DNA from: Novimethylophilus kurashikiensis
Lineage (GTDB): Bacteria; Pseudomonadota; Gammaproteobacteria; Burkholderiales; Methylophilaceae
DNA length: 64,000 bases
NCBI RefSeq assembly: GCF_003112435.1
Contig: NZ_BDOQ01000002.1
Span: forward strand, 434,001 to 498,000
Direction: 5' to 3'
Of the stretch, positions 50,599 through 59,825 are shown one piece after another. How positions within the stretch are numbered: position 1 is the first letter of the stretch; each line of letters starts with the position of its first letter. Under the pieces are notes generated by a model. It searched no databases. It worked only from the letters and a program-made list of their open reading frames with translations, and was not told the DNA's origin. Position numbers and translations under genes: made by a program.

Positions 50599-51927
50599 GT
50601 GGAAACCAGCGTGAGCGAACAACCTCCAGCGCTCAAGATCGAGCGGCGCGCATCGCAGATGCCGCAGCAGCCTCGTACCATCGAGGAAACCGGCCTCAGC
50701 TTCCGTTTTCTGGTGGAGTTGCTGACCAAGGAGCTTTATCTGCGCGGGCAAATGCGCTTGCTGGACCTCGTGGATTACGCTCGCTTGCCAGTCACCGTGC
50801 TGGAACCGCTGCTTTCCTTCATGCGCAGCGAGCGCATGTGCGAAGCCGTCCGCAGCGGCGGGGCCGAGACTTCCATCTCGTACAATTTGACCGATCTCGG
50901 CCGCGATCGCGCCGAGGAGTTCCTGCAAAAAAGCCAGTACGTGGGCCCGGCTCCGGTCAGCCTGCACGATTATGTGGAGCAGGTGCACAAACAGTCCGTC
51001 GCAACGATGGGCGTCACACGCGACAAGCTGGCACAAGCATTTTCGGGCATCGTTATCAACGAAGGCATCCTCAAGCAATTCGGTGCCGCCATGAATTCCG
51101 GGCGCGCCATTTTCGTCTACGGCCCAGCGGGCAGCGGCAAGACTTTCATGGCGGAACATCTGGCCGGACTGCTAAGCGGCAACGTCGCAGTCCCGCATGC
51201 CATCGTCATCGATAACGAAGTCATCCAGGTGTTCGATCCGCTCATCCACCAGCCCATTTTGCCGCCGACCAACGGCAATAGCCTGGGGCTGGAACTCGAC
51301 CGCCGCCGCTCCAGTGACGATCGCTGGGTGATGTGCCACCGCCCGGTGGTCAAGACCGGCGGCGAACTCACGCTTTCCATGCTTGACCTCGATTTCGACA
51401 TGGGCTCGCGCTTCTACCAGGCACCGCCACAGGTCCGCGCCAACAACGGGCTGCTTATCATCGACGACCTAGGCCGCCAATTGGCACCCGCCATCGACAT
51501 CATGAACCGCTGGATCGTCCCGCTGGATCGCCGCGTGGACTATCTCGCGCTGCATACGGGCAAGAAATTCATGCTGCCGTTCGACGTCATCGTGGTGTTC
51601 TCCACCAATATGCCGCCCAGCAAGCTCGCCGATGAGGCCTTTCTGCGCCGTCTCGGCTACAAGATCTACGTGGGCGCCATCAGCGAACACGAATACCGCA
51701 CCATCGCCCGCCAGGTGTGCGATGAGCTGGATGTGCCTTACAGCGAAACAGGCGTCGACTACTTGCTTTACGAACGCCACTTCAAGGAAGGCCGGCCGCT
51801 GTACGCCTGCATTCCCCGAGACATCATCCAGCAGTTGCGGGATATCGCGCGCTACGAGGGGGTAGCGCCGGAATTGAACCGAGACATGCTGGATTGGGCT
51901 TGGAACAACTACTTTACCCACGACTGA
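50599..51927 (+). CDS. AAA ATPase inserted in the Tad operon
   Basis: A 442-aa soluble protein between cpaA and cpaB, not one of the standard Tad proteins. The N-terminal part (about residues 30-120) looks like a winged helix (YLRGQMRLLDLVDYARLP, LTDLGRDRAEEFL). An AAA-type ATPase follows with Walker A VYGPAGSGKT (about 175) and Walker B LLIIDDLGRQ (about 295), plus a sensor-like FSTNMPPS. The start is uncertain: TTG 50566, GTG 50572, GTG 50599 and GTG 50611 are in frame; 50599 has GGAAAG upstream. It may remodel a pilus or regulatory partner. I recall similar ATPases in Tad loci of some beta- and deltaproteobacteria, but their role is unclear. Confidence 0.8.
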   Translation: METSVSEQPPALKIERRASQMPQQPRTIEETGLSFRFLVELLTKELYLRGQMRLLDLVDYARLPVTVLEPLLSFMRSERMCEAVRSGGAETSISYNLTDLGRDRAEEFLQKSQYVGPAPVSLHDYVEQVHKQSVATMGVTRDKLAQAFSGIVINEGILKQFGAAMNSGRAIFVYGPAGSGKTFMAEHLAGLLSGNVAVPHAIVIDNEVIQVFDPLIHQPILPPTNGNSLGLELDRRRSSDDRWVMCHRPVVKTGGELTLSMLDLDFDMGSRFYQAPPQVRANNGLLIIDDLGRQLAPAIDIMNRWIVPLDRRVDYLALHTGKKFMLPFDVIVVFSTNMPPSKLADEAFLRRLGYKIYVGAISEHEYRTIARQVCDELDVPYSETGVDYLLYERHFKEGRPLYACIPRDIIQQLRDIARYEGVAPELNRDMLDWAWNNYFTHD

Positions 51928-51961
51928 CCGGGGCCGGAAAAGATAACGAAGGAGACTTTCA

Positions 51962-52852
51962 ATGAAAAACCCAAGAGCTGTTCTGATGATCGTCGTATCC
52001 ATCGCTGTGGCGATTGCGGCGGTGCTGCTCGCCTCGCAGTGGGTCAAGGACAAGACCAAGGTTGCGACTAACCAGGTGGTCGTGGCGCGTTCCGATATCA
52101 ACCTCGGCACGCGGCTGACGCCGCAAATGCTCAAGGTAGCCGATTGGCCGAGCAACAGCGTGCCGGAAGGCTCCGCCAGCGATCCGGAAAAGCTCAAGGA
52201 TCGCGTGGTCAAGACCAGTCTGCTTTCTGGCGAGCCGGTGCTGGAATCCAAGCTGGCACCGGTAGGCACGACCGGCGGCCTGTCGGCCGTCATCGGCGAA
52301 GGAAAGCGCGCGATGACGGTACGGGTCAACGACGTGGTCGGCGTGGCGGGTTTCGCACTACCGGGCAACTACGTAGATATCGTCGTCAACACCGAGGACG
52401 AATCTACTAAATCGGACCGCAACAAGAGCATTTCCAAGATCGTGCTCGAACACATCCTGGTGCTGGCCGTCGCGCAGGAATCCTCACGCGACGAGACCAA
52501 GCCCAAAGTGGTCAACGCCGTGACGCTGGAAGTGACGCCGGAGCAGGCCGAGAAACTCGACCTGGCACGCAGCGTTGGCCAGTTATCGCTGGTCTTGCGC
52601 AACCAGATGGATACCAGCGCCGTGACGACCACCGGTACCACCAAGAAAGACATGCTGAACCGCAAGGAAGAACTGTTGGCGATGCCCATTGCCGCCACCC
52701 AGCCCGAAGCCAAGGCCGAGGTGAAAACGGTGGTGAAGAAGGTCTATGTGACCCGCAAGGCGCCGGAGAAGAAGCAACCCGCCAAGGAAGAGGCACCCAA
52801 GGAACAGGTCGAGGTCATCAAGGGCGTGGAAAAGTCGACCCAGGCATTTTGA
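51962..52852 (+). CDS. cpaB: Flp pilus assembly protein CpaB/RcpC
   Basis: CpaB (296 aa) is a periplasmic, membrane-anchored protein that supports the secretin. It has an N-terminal TM/signal segment (about residues 9-25), a SAF domain (VVVARSDINLGTRLTPQML at about 38-56) and the RcpC beta domain (VNDVVGVAGFALPGNYVDI at about 122-140). The C-terminal 50 residues are highly charged, Lys/Glu-rich and low complexity, perhaps a cell-wall or secretin contact. AAGGAGA is just before the start. Confidence 0.92.
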   Translation: MKNPRAVLMIVVSIAVAIAAVLLASQWVKDKTKVATNQVVVARSDINLGTRLTPQMLKVADWPSNSVPEGSASDPEKLKDRVVKTSLLSGEPVLESKLAPVGTTGGLSAVIGEGKRAMTVRVNDVVGVAGFALPGNYVDIVVNTEDESTKSDRNKSISKIVLEHILVLAVAQESSRDETKPKVVNAVTLEVTPEQAEKLDLARSVGQLSLVLRNQMDTSAVTTTGTTKKDMLNRKEELLAMPIAATQPEAKAEVKTVVKKVYVTRKAPEKKQPAKEEAPKEQVEVIKGVEKSTQAF

Positions 52853-52905
52853 GCGGCTTGAGTGAAACGAACGAAAACTGGTTTGAACGCTGAGAGGGGA
52901 AAGTC

Positions 52906-54363
52906 ATGAACAAACATCACCAAGGCCAACGCCGGTGGCCGGCCGCCAAAGCGCTGCTGTCGGCGCTAGGCATGACGCTGGCGATGCTCGCCGCGGCACC
53001 GCAATACGCGCAGGCCGAAGCTGCCGATGCGAATACCGTCGAACTGGCGCCGCAGGTCAACGCCACGCTCGGAAAATCGACGCTGCTGCGTCTGCCTGCT
53101 CCGGCCGCACGGGTGTCGGTCGGCGACAAGGAAGTAGCCGATGTCATCCTCATCAACCCCAAGGAAATCTATCTTTTGGGCAAGAAACTGGGTGCCACCA
53201 ACCTGATCGTCTGGGGCAAAGGCGGGCAGAGCACCATCGTCGATATCCTGGTCGGCATGGATAGCGGAGCGCTGCAAAATAAGCTCACGCAGCTCTTGCC
53301 TCGCGAAAAAGGCATCCAGGTCAGTACTGCGGGCGATTCGCTGGTGCTATCCGGCACCGTCGGCGACAGCATGGGCGCGGATAAGGCCTTGATGATCGCC
53401 GAAGCCTATGCTGGCAAGAAGGTCGTCAACATGCTGAAAGTGGCCGGTCCTCAACAGGTCATGCTGGAAGTAAAAATGGCGGAGGTTTCCAAGAACCTGC
53501 TGGATAAGCTGGGTGCGCAGCTGGGAGCCACGGCCAAGACCGGGGGCGTCCACTACCTGCTCACCGCTGGGTTCCTCAGCCTGACCGGGGCAAACCCCTT
53601 GTCCCCCGGCGGCCTGATCACCATCACCGACGGCAAGAACACCATCAAGATCGATGCCGAAAACAAGGATGGCGTCGTCAAGATCCTCGCCGAGCCCAAC
53701 ATCATGGCCATCAGCGGGCAGGAGGGCAGTTTCCTCGCCGGCGGCAAGGTATTGATCCCGGTGGCCCAAACCGCTGCGTCCGGCTCTTCTTCCATCACCC
53801 TGGAAGAAAAGGAATTCGGCGTAGGCCTCAAGTTCACGCCGACCGTGCTGGAAGGCGACGTCATCAACCTGCGCGTCGCGCCGGAGGTCTCCGAGCTGTC
53901 TCAAACCGGCACCGCTGTCTCCATCGGCAGCAACTCCAGCGTACTGCCCTCGTTCACCACGCGCCGTGCCAGCACTACGGTGCAGTTGCGTGACGGCCAG
54001 AGTTTCGCCATCGCAGGCTTGATCAAGAGCAACGTGACCGAATCCATCCGCCGCTTCCCGTTGTTGGGCGATATCCCGGTGCTGGGTACGTTGTTCCGCA
54101 GCAGCGAATTCCAGCATGACAAGACCGAGCTGCTGTTTGTAATTACGCCGCGCCTGGTCAAGCCGCTGCCGCCCAACTATGCGCTGCCGACCGACAGCTT
54201 CAAGGCACCGACGCCTGCCGAGTTTTTCCTGAACGGCAAGCTGGAAAACAAGCCTGCTGCGCCTGAAAACGCTGCAGCCGAACCGGACAAATCGGCCAAG
54301 GAACAGCCGGAGGCCGCAGCGCCAGCCGCGCCCAGCGATTCCACCGGCTTCGAGATGAAATAA
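52906..54363 (+). CDS. cpaC: Tad secretin CpaC/RcpA
   Basis: A 485-aa outer-membrane secretin through which the Flp pilus exits. It has a signal peptide ending near AQAEA (about residue 39), an N-terminal BON/pilus-specific domain (LGKSTLLRLPAPAARVSVGD), and a secretin domain with the family end VPVLGTLFRSSEFQ and ELLFVITPRLVKPL (about 400-425). An Ala/Pro/Glu-rich C-terminal tail extends past the secretin core. GAGAGGGGAAA precedes the ATG. It probably needs a pilotin; the lipoprotein encoded next is a candidate. Confidence 0.93.
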   Translation: MNKHHQGQRRWPAAKALLSALGMTLAMLAAAPQYAQAEAADANTVELAPQVNATLGKSTLLRLPAPAARVSVGDKEVADVILINPKEIYLLGKKLGATNLIVWGKGGQSTIVDILVGMDSGALQNKLTQLLPREKGIQVSTAGDSLVLSGTVGDSMGADKALMIAEAYAGKKVVNMLKVAGPQQVMLEVKMAEVSKNLLDKLGAQLGATAKTGGVHYLLTAGFLSLTGANPLSPGGLITITDGKNTIKIDAENKDGVVKILAEPNIMAISGQEGSFLAGGKVLIPVAQTAASGSSSITLEEKEFGVGLKFTPTVLEGDVINLRVAPEVSELSQTGTAVSIGSNSSVLPSFTTRRASTTVQLRDGQSFAIAGLIKSNVTESIRRFPLLGDIPVLGTLFRSSEFQHDKTELLFVITPRLVKPLPPNYALPTDSFKAPTPAEFFLNGKLENKPAAPENAAAEPDKSAKEQPEAAAPAAPSDSTGFEMK

Positions 54364-54375
54364 AAGGAGCACGCC

Positions 54376-54675
54376 ATGCACACCAACAAGATTTACTTCG
54401 CCTTCGCGTTGCTGACAACGCTCTCTGCATGCGCCACCCCGACCCCGGAGCTGGACAGCCATTTCGGCGACGCAGTCAACGCAGCCAAAGCCCAGCAGAC
54501 GCTGAATCCGGACGCCTCGCAAAACACGGCCCCGGTGACGGGCATGGACGGCAAGGCGGCCAATTCGGCGGTGGACCGTTATGAGAAGACGTTCGAGAAA
54601 CCCCAGCCCACCGAGAATATCTTCAATATCGGGGTAGGGACGAGCAACTCCTCGTCTTCGGGAGGCGGCCGCTGA
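54376..54675 (+). CDS. Small Tad-locus lipoprotein
   Basis: A 99-aa predicted lipoprotein with lipobox LSAC (Cys near residue 19). The mature chain is short and mostly hydrophilic, with DSHFGDAVNAAKAQQTLNP near its start, a form common in lipoproteins placed directly after rcpA in Pseudomonas and related Tad loci. It ends in a Ser/Gly-rich tail. Its position suggests it assists secretin placement (CpaD/pilotin-like), though it is much shorter than CpaD. Confidence 0.85.
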   Translation: MHTNKIYFAFALLTTLSACATPTPELDSHFGDAVNAAKAQQTLNPDASQNTAPVTGMDGKAANSAVDRYEKTFEKPQPTENIFNIGVGTSNSSSSGGGR

Positions 54676-54686
54676 GGTCGCAAGCC

Positions 54687-56171
54687 ATGCCCGGAAACAT
54701 CGCCATGCGCAAGGATCAGCGAGGAGCCGTTGCAATCCTGATGGGGTTCATCCTCGTCATCCTGGTTGCAACGCTTGCGCTGGCGATCGACTTGGGCCAT
54801 GCCTACCTCGCCAAGAGCGGCCTGCAAAACGGGGCAGACGCCGCGGCATTGGCCGGTGCAAAAGAACTCAACGGAACGTATGACGGTGTTCAGGCCGCGA
54901 GAACAGTAGCCATCGAGATCGCCAGGCAAAACACCTACGATTTTTCAAAACCGGTCGCAACGAATGCCGCCGATGGAGGGTTGGAAATCACCGTCGGAAG
55001 CTGCCCTGATGACGGCTCGTGCACGATGGAACCCGTGGACAGCATTACCGATGATGCGCTTGCAGGCGACAAAACCTTCTTGAAAGTCGATACGGGACAG
55101 CGTTATGTCGAGCCCTGGTTTGCGCGTATTTTCCAGATGATCGAGTACGAAGGCACCGACCATGTCGATACTTTCGGGATGGCAGTCGCGGGCCGGTATC
55201 TGGTGGAAGTCACACCCATGGCCGTTTGCGCCGTCGATTCTACAAGGCCGGAGGCGGGATTTTTGCGCGGCGTAGCCTACAACCTGCCGGATCTCAACCC
55301 GATCAATAACGGCGATCCGATATGGATCAATCCCGTGGACAGTTATCCCGGAAATTGCGACCCCAACCACGGCAACACACCTACGCTGGTTCCTTTTACT
55401 TGTACCGGACACTCCTCGACGATTACGTCCATTCCTGGCGACGTCTGGGTGAATACAGGAGCTCAATCCGCCTTGACGGGGCCGCTGAATTCACGCTTTG
55501 GGGACAATTATTCGGGAGGCAATGCGTGCAATCCGATGACCGCGCCTCCGGATGTCAACGTCAAGGAATTCTTTTGTACGCGTGCAGCCAATCCGAACCG
55601 CGACAACTTCTGCTCGACGTCGGTAGGAGCCAACCAACCTCAGTTCTGGATGGACGCAGCCAATACGACGCCCACGCTGCCCTACCATCAAACTATTGAA
55701 ACGCTGGGCTCGACCAAGCAGGGCAAGCCGTTCAATTACCCAGCCAGAACCTCGCCCGAGACTGCTGTCGATTTTTCCCGTTATGGCGCACTTTGGTCCT
55801 ATAGCCGCGAGGTTCGTGATTTCTCGACTTGGCCTTATGCCGAATACAGCACTACCGACTGGCCCACGCTTTACGGCGGCACGGCTGAAAACTATCCAGC
55901 CTCGTCACCTTACCTGAGCTGGATCGATCCTCCATCAGGCCCAGGTGCCCTCTATAAGCGCCCGAATCGTCGCGTATTGAATATCGCGATCATCAATTGC
56001 GAAGGCGTGACCAGCATTCCCGGCCAGCAATGCCGTATGCATTTGCCCGTCGTCGCCGTCGGCAAGTTCTTCATGCAGCGAAGAGCCAATCTGCCGAACA
56101 ACATCACCGGAGAGTTCGCAGGTACTTTCGGACCGACGTTGCCTCCTTCGAATATCCGGCTCTATCGATAA
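54687..56171 (+). CDS. TadG-like pilus assembly protein
   Basis: A 494-aa protein with one N-terminal TM helix (AILMGFILVILVATLALAID, about residues 16-35) followed by the TadE/G-type sequence HAYLAKSGLQNGADAAALAGA, then a large, probably periplasmic domain rich in Cys, Pro and aromatic residues. No VWA-domain metal site typical of long TadG proteins is evident. An upstream ribosome-binding site is weak (GAGGTCG). Two further pseudopilin-like genes follow. Confidence 0.88.
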   Translation: MPGNIAMRKDQRGAVAILMGFILVILVATLALAIDLGHAYLAKSGLQNGADAAALAGAKELNGTYDGVQAARTVAIEIARQNTYDFSKPVATNAADGGLEITVGSCPDDGSCTMEPVDSITDDALAGDKTFLKVDTGQRYVEPWFARIFQMIEYEGTDHVDTFGMAVAGRYLVEVTPMAVCAVDSTRPEAGFLRGVAYNLPDLNPINNGDPIWINPVDSYPGNCDPNHGNTPTLVPFTCTGHSSTITSIPGDVWVNTGAQSALTGPLNSRFGDNYSGGNACNPMTAPPDVNVKEFFCTRAANPNRDNFCSTSVGANQPQFWMDAANTTPTLPYHQTIETLGSTKQGKPFNYPARTSPETAVDFSRYGALWSYSREVRDFSTWPYAEYSTTDWPTLYGGTAENYPASSPYLSWIDPPSGPGALYKRPNRRVLNIAIINCEGVTSIPGQQCRMHLPVVAVGKFFMQRRANLPNNITGEFAGTFGPTLPPSNIRLYR

Positions 56172-56180
56172 GCGAACACG

Positions 56181-56669
56181 ATGCGACACCTCAACCACCA
56201 CGCCAGGCTTGTACATCCCCATCGCGGCGGCGCACTCATCGAGTTCGGATTGGTCGTCATCTTGCTGGTGATGATCGTGGGCGCCATCGTCGAATTCGGT
56301 CGCGTGTTCTGGTACTACGACGCCTTGACCAAGGCGACTCGAGACAGTGCACGGATGATTTCGCTCGCACCTAAGGAAACCATCGCCAGTACAGCAAGCG
56401 GGGATGCGCAGGATTTGGCGATACTAGCTGCTGCGAATGCCGGGGTTACGCCGCAACTTACCCGCGCAAACGTCGTCGTCGATTGCCTGAATGCTGCTTT
56501 CCAGATCGAGAATTGCGTCGATGGCAGTGCCCCGGCCAATGTGCGTGTATCCATCGTCGATTTTCAGGTCACGATTGGTGGTTGGATACCGCTGCTGCTT
56601 TCCACCGGAGCCGCTACCGATTGGGAGCCCACCCTGGCACCTCACACCACGATGCGGTACATGCCATGA
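56181..56669 (+). CDS. tadE: TadE-like pseudopilin
   Basis: A 162-aa TadE-family minor pseudopilin. The processing region HRGGALIEFGLVVILLVM near residues 14-31 has the Gly-x4-Glu-Phe pattern recognised by TadV, followed by the TM helix and EFGRVFWYYDALTKATRDSAR. The C-terminal domain is periplasmic with two Cys. Its stop overlaps the start of the next pseudopilin gene by four bases. Confidence 0.9.
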   Translation: MRHLNHHARLVHPHRGGALIEFGLVVILLVMIVGAIVEFGRVFWYYDALTKATRDSARMISLAPKETIASTASGDAQDLAILAAANAGVTPQLTRANVVVDCLNAAFQIENCVDGSAPANVRVSIVDFQVTIGGWIPLLLSTGAATDWEPTLAPHTTMRYMP

Positions 56670-57235
56670 GGGCGATCATGAATATTCCACCCCTTATGCA
56701 AAAACCGCGTTCCAGGCAATCGGGCGTTGCAGCCGTGGAGTTCGGCCTGATCGCCACGCTGTTGTTCTTGCTGAGCCTCGGCATTATCGAATTCGGCCGT
56801 TTCATGTATGTCTGGAATACGACGCAGGAAATCACACGGCATGCCGCGCGTGAAGCCGCCGTCAGGAATTTCGATGCCGACAGCATCGATGCTATCCAGC
56901 GCGGAGCGATCTTCAGTGCCGACACCACCGGAGATGTCGCCGTGCCCGGCGGACCTGAGATCGCCAGCACCAATGTCGTCATCCGCTACCTGAATGCTGA
57001 TGGTGTTCCAGCGACCCCGATGCCTGATAACCCTGAAGACAATATCGCGGCCTGCCTCGATGTGGATCGCGCTGCCAGTTGCATTCGTTATGTCGAGGCC
57101 AGCGTGTGCATGGACGACGGCGATTGCACGCCGGTGCCATATCAACCGCTGATCGGCTTGTTCCCGTTCCTCGCCATCGATATTCCGCGTTCGACCGTCA
57201 TCATGCCGGCAGAAAGCCTGGGGTATCGGATATGA
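56666..57235 (+). CDS. tadF: TadE/TadF-like pseudopilin
   Basis: A 189-aa second pseudopilin, with RQSGVAAVEFGLIATLLFLL near residues 17-36 and EFGRFMYVWNTTQEITRHAAREAA following, closely parallel to the preceding TadE-like protein. The periplasmic C-terminal domain has three Cys. The ATG at 56666 overlaps the upstream stop; MNIPP at 56678 is an alternative start. The tadF symbol follows gene order and is less certain than the family. Confidence 0.87.
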   Translation: MRAIMNIPPLMQKPRSRQSGVAAVEFGLIATLLFLLSLGIIEFGRFMYVWNTTQEITRHAAREAAVRNFDADSIDAIQRGAIFSADTTGDVAVPGGPEIASTNVVIRYLNADGVPATPMPDNPEDNIAACLDVDRAASCIRYVEASVCMDDGDCTPVPYQPLIGLFPFLAIDIPRSTVIMPAESLGYRI

Positions 57236-57269
57236 GAAAAAGCTCAACCAATATGGAGCGCGCATCACA

Positions 57270-58430
57270 GTGAAAATTGCGATCCTGACCAATAACGCTC
57301 AACGCCTCGCCCCTTTATGTAAGGCGATTGGGGAGAGCAATGAGGTCGTCGTGAACGAGAGCACCACGAAGCAGCTGGCAGCGATGATGGCTGCAGGTCC
57401 GGATGTCGTCGTTCTCGATGGGACTCACTGCGAGGCAGTGCAGTTAAATGAAATTGAACCATGGTCGGTGAGCCATCCAGCGTGCCATTTCATCGCATTG
57501 TGCGAGAACGCCAACTCGGACTTCTTGATGAATGCGATGCGAGTGGGCATCCGGGAGGTGCTGCCGTCGGGTGCGGACGATCAATCGCTGATCCAGGCGA
57601 TCAAGCGCATCGAACAGCGGTTGCGTTCGGCAGAAACACCTCGCCGCAACACCGGCAAAGTCATCGCCTTTATTGCCTGCAAAGGCGGCAGCGGGGCGAC
57701 GTTCCTGGCATCCAACCTGGCGTATGTGCTGGCGGCTGAGAAAAAGCAGCGCGTGGCGCTGCTGGATCTCAACCTGCAGTTCGGCGATGCAGCGCTGTTC
57801 GTGTCCGACCAGATGCCGAGCAATACGCTGACCGACCTCGCCAATAACATCGGGCGCCTGGATGCCTCGCTGCTCACAGCCTTGATGACCCACGTACTGC
57901 CCAATTTCGGCGTTCTGGCCGCGCCGGAAGATCCGGAGCATGCGGTCGGCATCGGCCCGGAGCATATCGAGGCGCTGCTGAAACTTGCAGTGGAGCATTT
58001 CGATTATGTGGTGCTGGATATCGGCCGCATCTTGAGCGCGGCGACAGTGAAGGCGCTGGATCGCGCCGACATGATTTTCCCCGTGCTGCAGGAGACATTA
58101 CCGTTCATCCGCGACAGCAAGCGCCTGATCCACACCCTGCAAACCCTGGGCTACAGCAAGGCCAAGATCCACCCCATCGTCAACCGCTACATGAAGGGTG
58201 GGGACATCTTGCTGGAAGACGTGGAGTCTGCGCTGGGGATCAAGGTATTCAAGACGGTTCCCAACAGTTACGAGGCGGTGTCTACCTCGGTCAACCAGGG
58301 TATCCCGATTTACCAGATCTCCCGTCACGACAAGGTGACCAAGGCGCTGGAAGAAATGGCTCATGAACTGGCCGATGTGCCCCAAGCCGAGAAAAGCGGC
58401 TGGTTTTCGCACTTGCTGCACGCCGGTTAA
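57270..58430 (+). CDS. tadZ: Tad pilus localisation ATPase TadZ/CpaE
   Basis: A 386-aa MinD/ParA-like ATPase that places the Tad machinery at the cell pole. Residues 1-125 form a receiver-like domain without the usual phosphoacceptor pattern. The ATPase domain starts with FIACKGGSGATFLASNLAY (about 132-150), the deviant P-loop usual in TadZ where the second Lys is absent, and continues with VALLDLNLQFGDAALF and YVVLDIGRIL. GTG start with GGAGCG upstream. Confidence 0.92.
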   Translation: MKIAILTNNAQRLAPLCKAIGESNEVVVNESTTKQLAAMMAAGPDVVVLDGTHCEAVQLNEIEPWSVSHPACHFIALCENANSDFLMNAMRVGIREVLPSGADDQSLIQAIKRIEQRLRSAETPRRNTGKVIAFIACKGGSGATFLASNLAYVLAAEKKQRVALLDLNLQFGDAALFVSDQMPSNTLTDLANNIGRLDASLLTALMTHVLPNFGVLAAPEDPEHAVGIGPEHIEALLKLAVEHFDYVVLDIGRILSAATVKALDRADMIFPVLQETLPFIRDSKRLIHTLQTLGYSKAKIHPIVNRYMKGGDILLEDVESALGIKVFKTVPNSYEAVSTSVNQGIPIYQISRHDKVTKALEEMAHELADVPQAEKSGWFSHLLHAG

Positions 58431-58460
58431 GTAGAAGGTTTTCGAGAAAGGAACAGCATC

Positions 58461-59816
58461 ATGTCGCTGCGTGACAGACTGGAAGACATCAAGAACGATA
58501 CGGCCCAAGTGCCGGTAGGGGAGCAGGTAGGCTTTGTGGAAAACAAGGCCTATCAGGAAATGAAGTCGCGCATCCACCGGAAACTGCTCGATCGCGTCGA
58601 TCTCATCATGATGGAAAGCATGCCGCCCGAGCAATTGCGCGACGAACTGAAGACATTGGTCGAGCGTTTGCTGAGCGAGGAAACCGTCGCCATCAACGAA
58701 AGCGAGCGCCAGAAGCTGGTGCAGGATATCCAGCACGAGGTGCTGGGATTGGGGCCGCTGGAAACGCTGATGGCCGACCCGACCATCTCGGACATTCTGG
58801 TCAACACCCACAAGCAGGTCTACGTGGAACGCCGCGGCAAGCTTGAACTGACGGACGTGCGCTTCGAAAGCGAGAACCATCTGCTCAAGATCATCGACAA
58901 GATTGTCTCGGGCATCGGCCGCCGCGTGGATGAATCCAGCCCGATGGTTGATGCGCGGTTGCCGGACGGTTCCCGCGTCAACGCCATCATTCCGCCGGTT
59001 TCGGTCGATGGCGCCATCTTGTCCATACGCCGCTTCGCGGTGACGCCGATGAAGATGGAAGACTTCATCCAGCATAAGAGCCTGACGCCGGAAATGGCGG
59101 CCATCCTCGAAGGTTTGGTGAAGGCGAGGCTCAACTTGCTGCTGTCCGGGGGAACCGGAACCGGTAAAACCACGCTACTGAATATCCTCTCGGGCTATAT
59201 CCCGACAAGCGAGCGTATCGTCACCATCGAAGACGCGGCAGAACTGCAATTGCAGCAGCCGCACGTCGTGCGTCTGGAAATCCGGCCGCCCAACATCGAG
59301 GGCAAGGGTGAAATCACCCAGCGCATGTTGGTTCGCAACAGCCTGCGCATGCGCCCGGACCGCATCCTGGTAGGCGAAGTACGCGGTGCCGAGGCGTTGG
59401 ACATGCTGCAAGCGATGAACACCGGCCACGAAGGCTCGATGACTACGCTGCACGCCAATACCCCGCGCGATGCGTTGACCCGCCTCGAAAACATGGTCGG
59501 CATGGCCGGACTCAACCTGCCGCCCAAGACCATGCGCCAGCAGATCAGTTCTGCGCTCAACGTCGTGGTGCATATCAGCCGCATGAGCGACGGCAAGCGC
59601 AAGGTGACCAGCATCCAGGAAATCACCGGCATGGAAGGTGACATCATCACCATGCAGGAAATCTTCGTGTTCGAGCAGACAGGGGTAGGCCAGGACGGCA
59701 CGGTGTTGGGTCGATTCCGCGCGACCGGCATTCGCCCGAAATTCGTCGAACGCCTTCGGATACACGGCATTGTTTTGCCGGAAGACCTCTTCGACCCGAC
59801 GCGGGTTTACGAATAG
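58461..59816 (+). CDS. tadA: Tad secretion ATPase TadA/CpaF
   Basis: A 451-aa type II/IV secretion ATPase that drives Flp pilus assembly. It has Walker [16 protein letters not shown] (about 231-245), the Asp box [12 protein letters not shown], the His-containing box [15 protein letters not shown] (about 323-337) and Walker [17 protein letters not shown]. The N-terminal all-helical domain begins at [20 protein letters not shown] is just upstream. Size is normal for CpaF. Confidence 0.95.
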   Translation: MSLRDRLEDIKNDTAQVPVGEQVGFVENKAYQEMKSRIHRKLLDRVDLIMMESMPPEQLRDELKTLVERLLSEETVAINESERQKLVQDIQHEVLGLGPLETLMADPTISDILVNTHKQVYVERRGKLELTDVRFESENHLLKIIDKIVSGIGRRVDESSPMVDARLPDGSRVNAIIPPVSVDGAILSIRRFAVTPMKMEDFIQHKSLTPEMAAILEGLVKARLNLLLSGGTGTGKTTLLNILSGYIPTSERIVTIEDAAELQLQQPHVVRLEIRPPNIEGKGEITQRMLVRNSLRMRPDRILVGEVRGAEALDMLQAMNTGHEGSMTTLHANTPRDALTRLENMVGMAGLNLPPKTMRQQISSALNVVVHISRMSDGKRKVTSIQEITGMEGDIITMQEIFVFEQTGVGQDGTVLGRFRATGIRPKFVERLRIHGIVLPEDLFDPTRVYE

Positions 59817-59825
59817 GAGCGCATT

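Noticed and set aside
50386-51159. A 257-aa minus-strand ORF.
   Set aside because: It is antisense to the AAA ATPase, whose Walker motifs prove the plus strand is coding.
53347-54735. A 462-aa minus-strand ORF.
   Set aside because: Antisense to the Tad secretin, lipoprotein and TadG-like genes; no family features.
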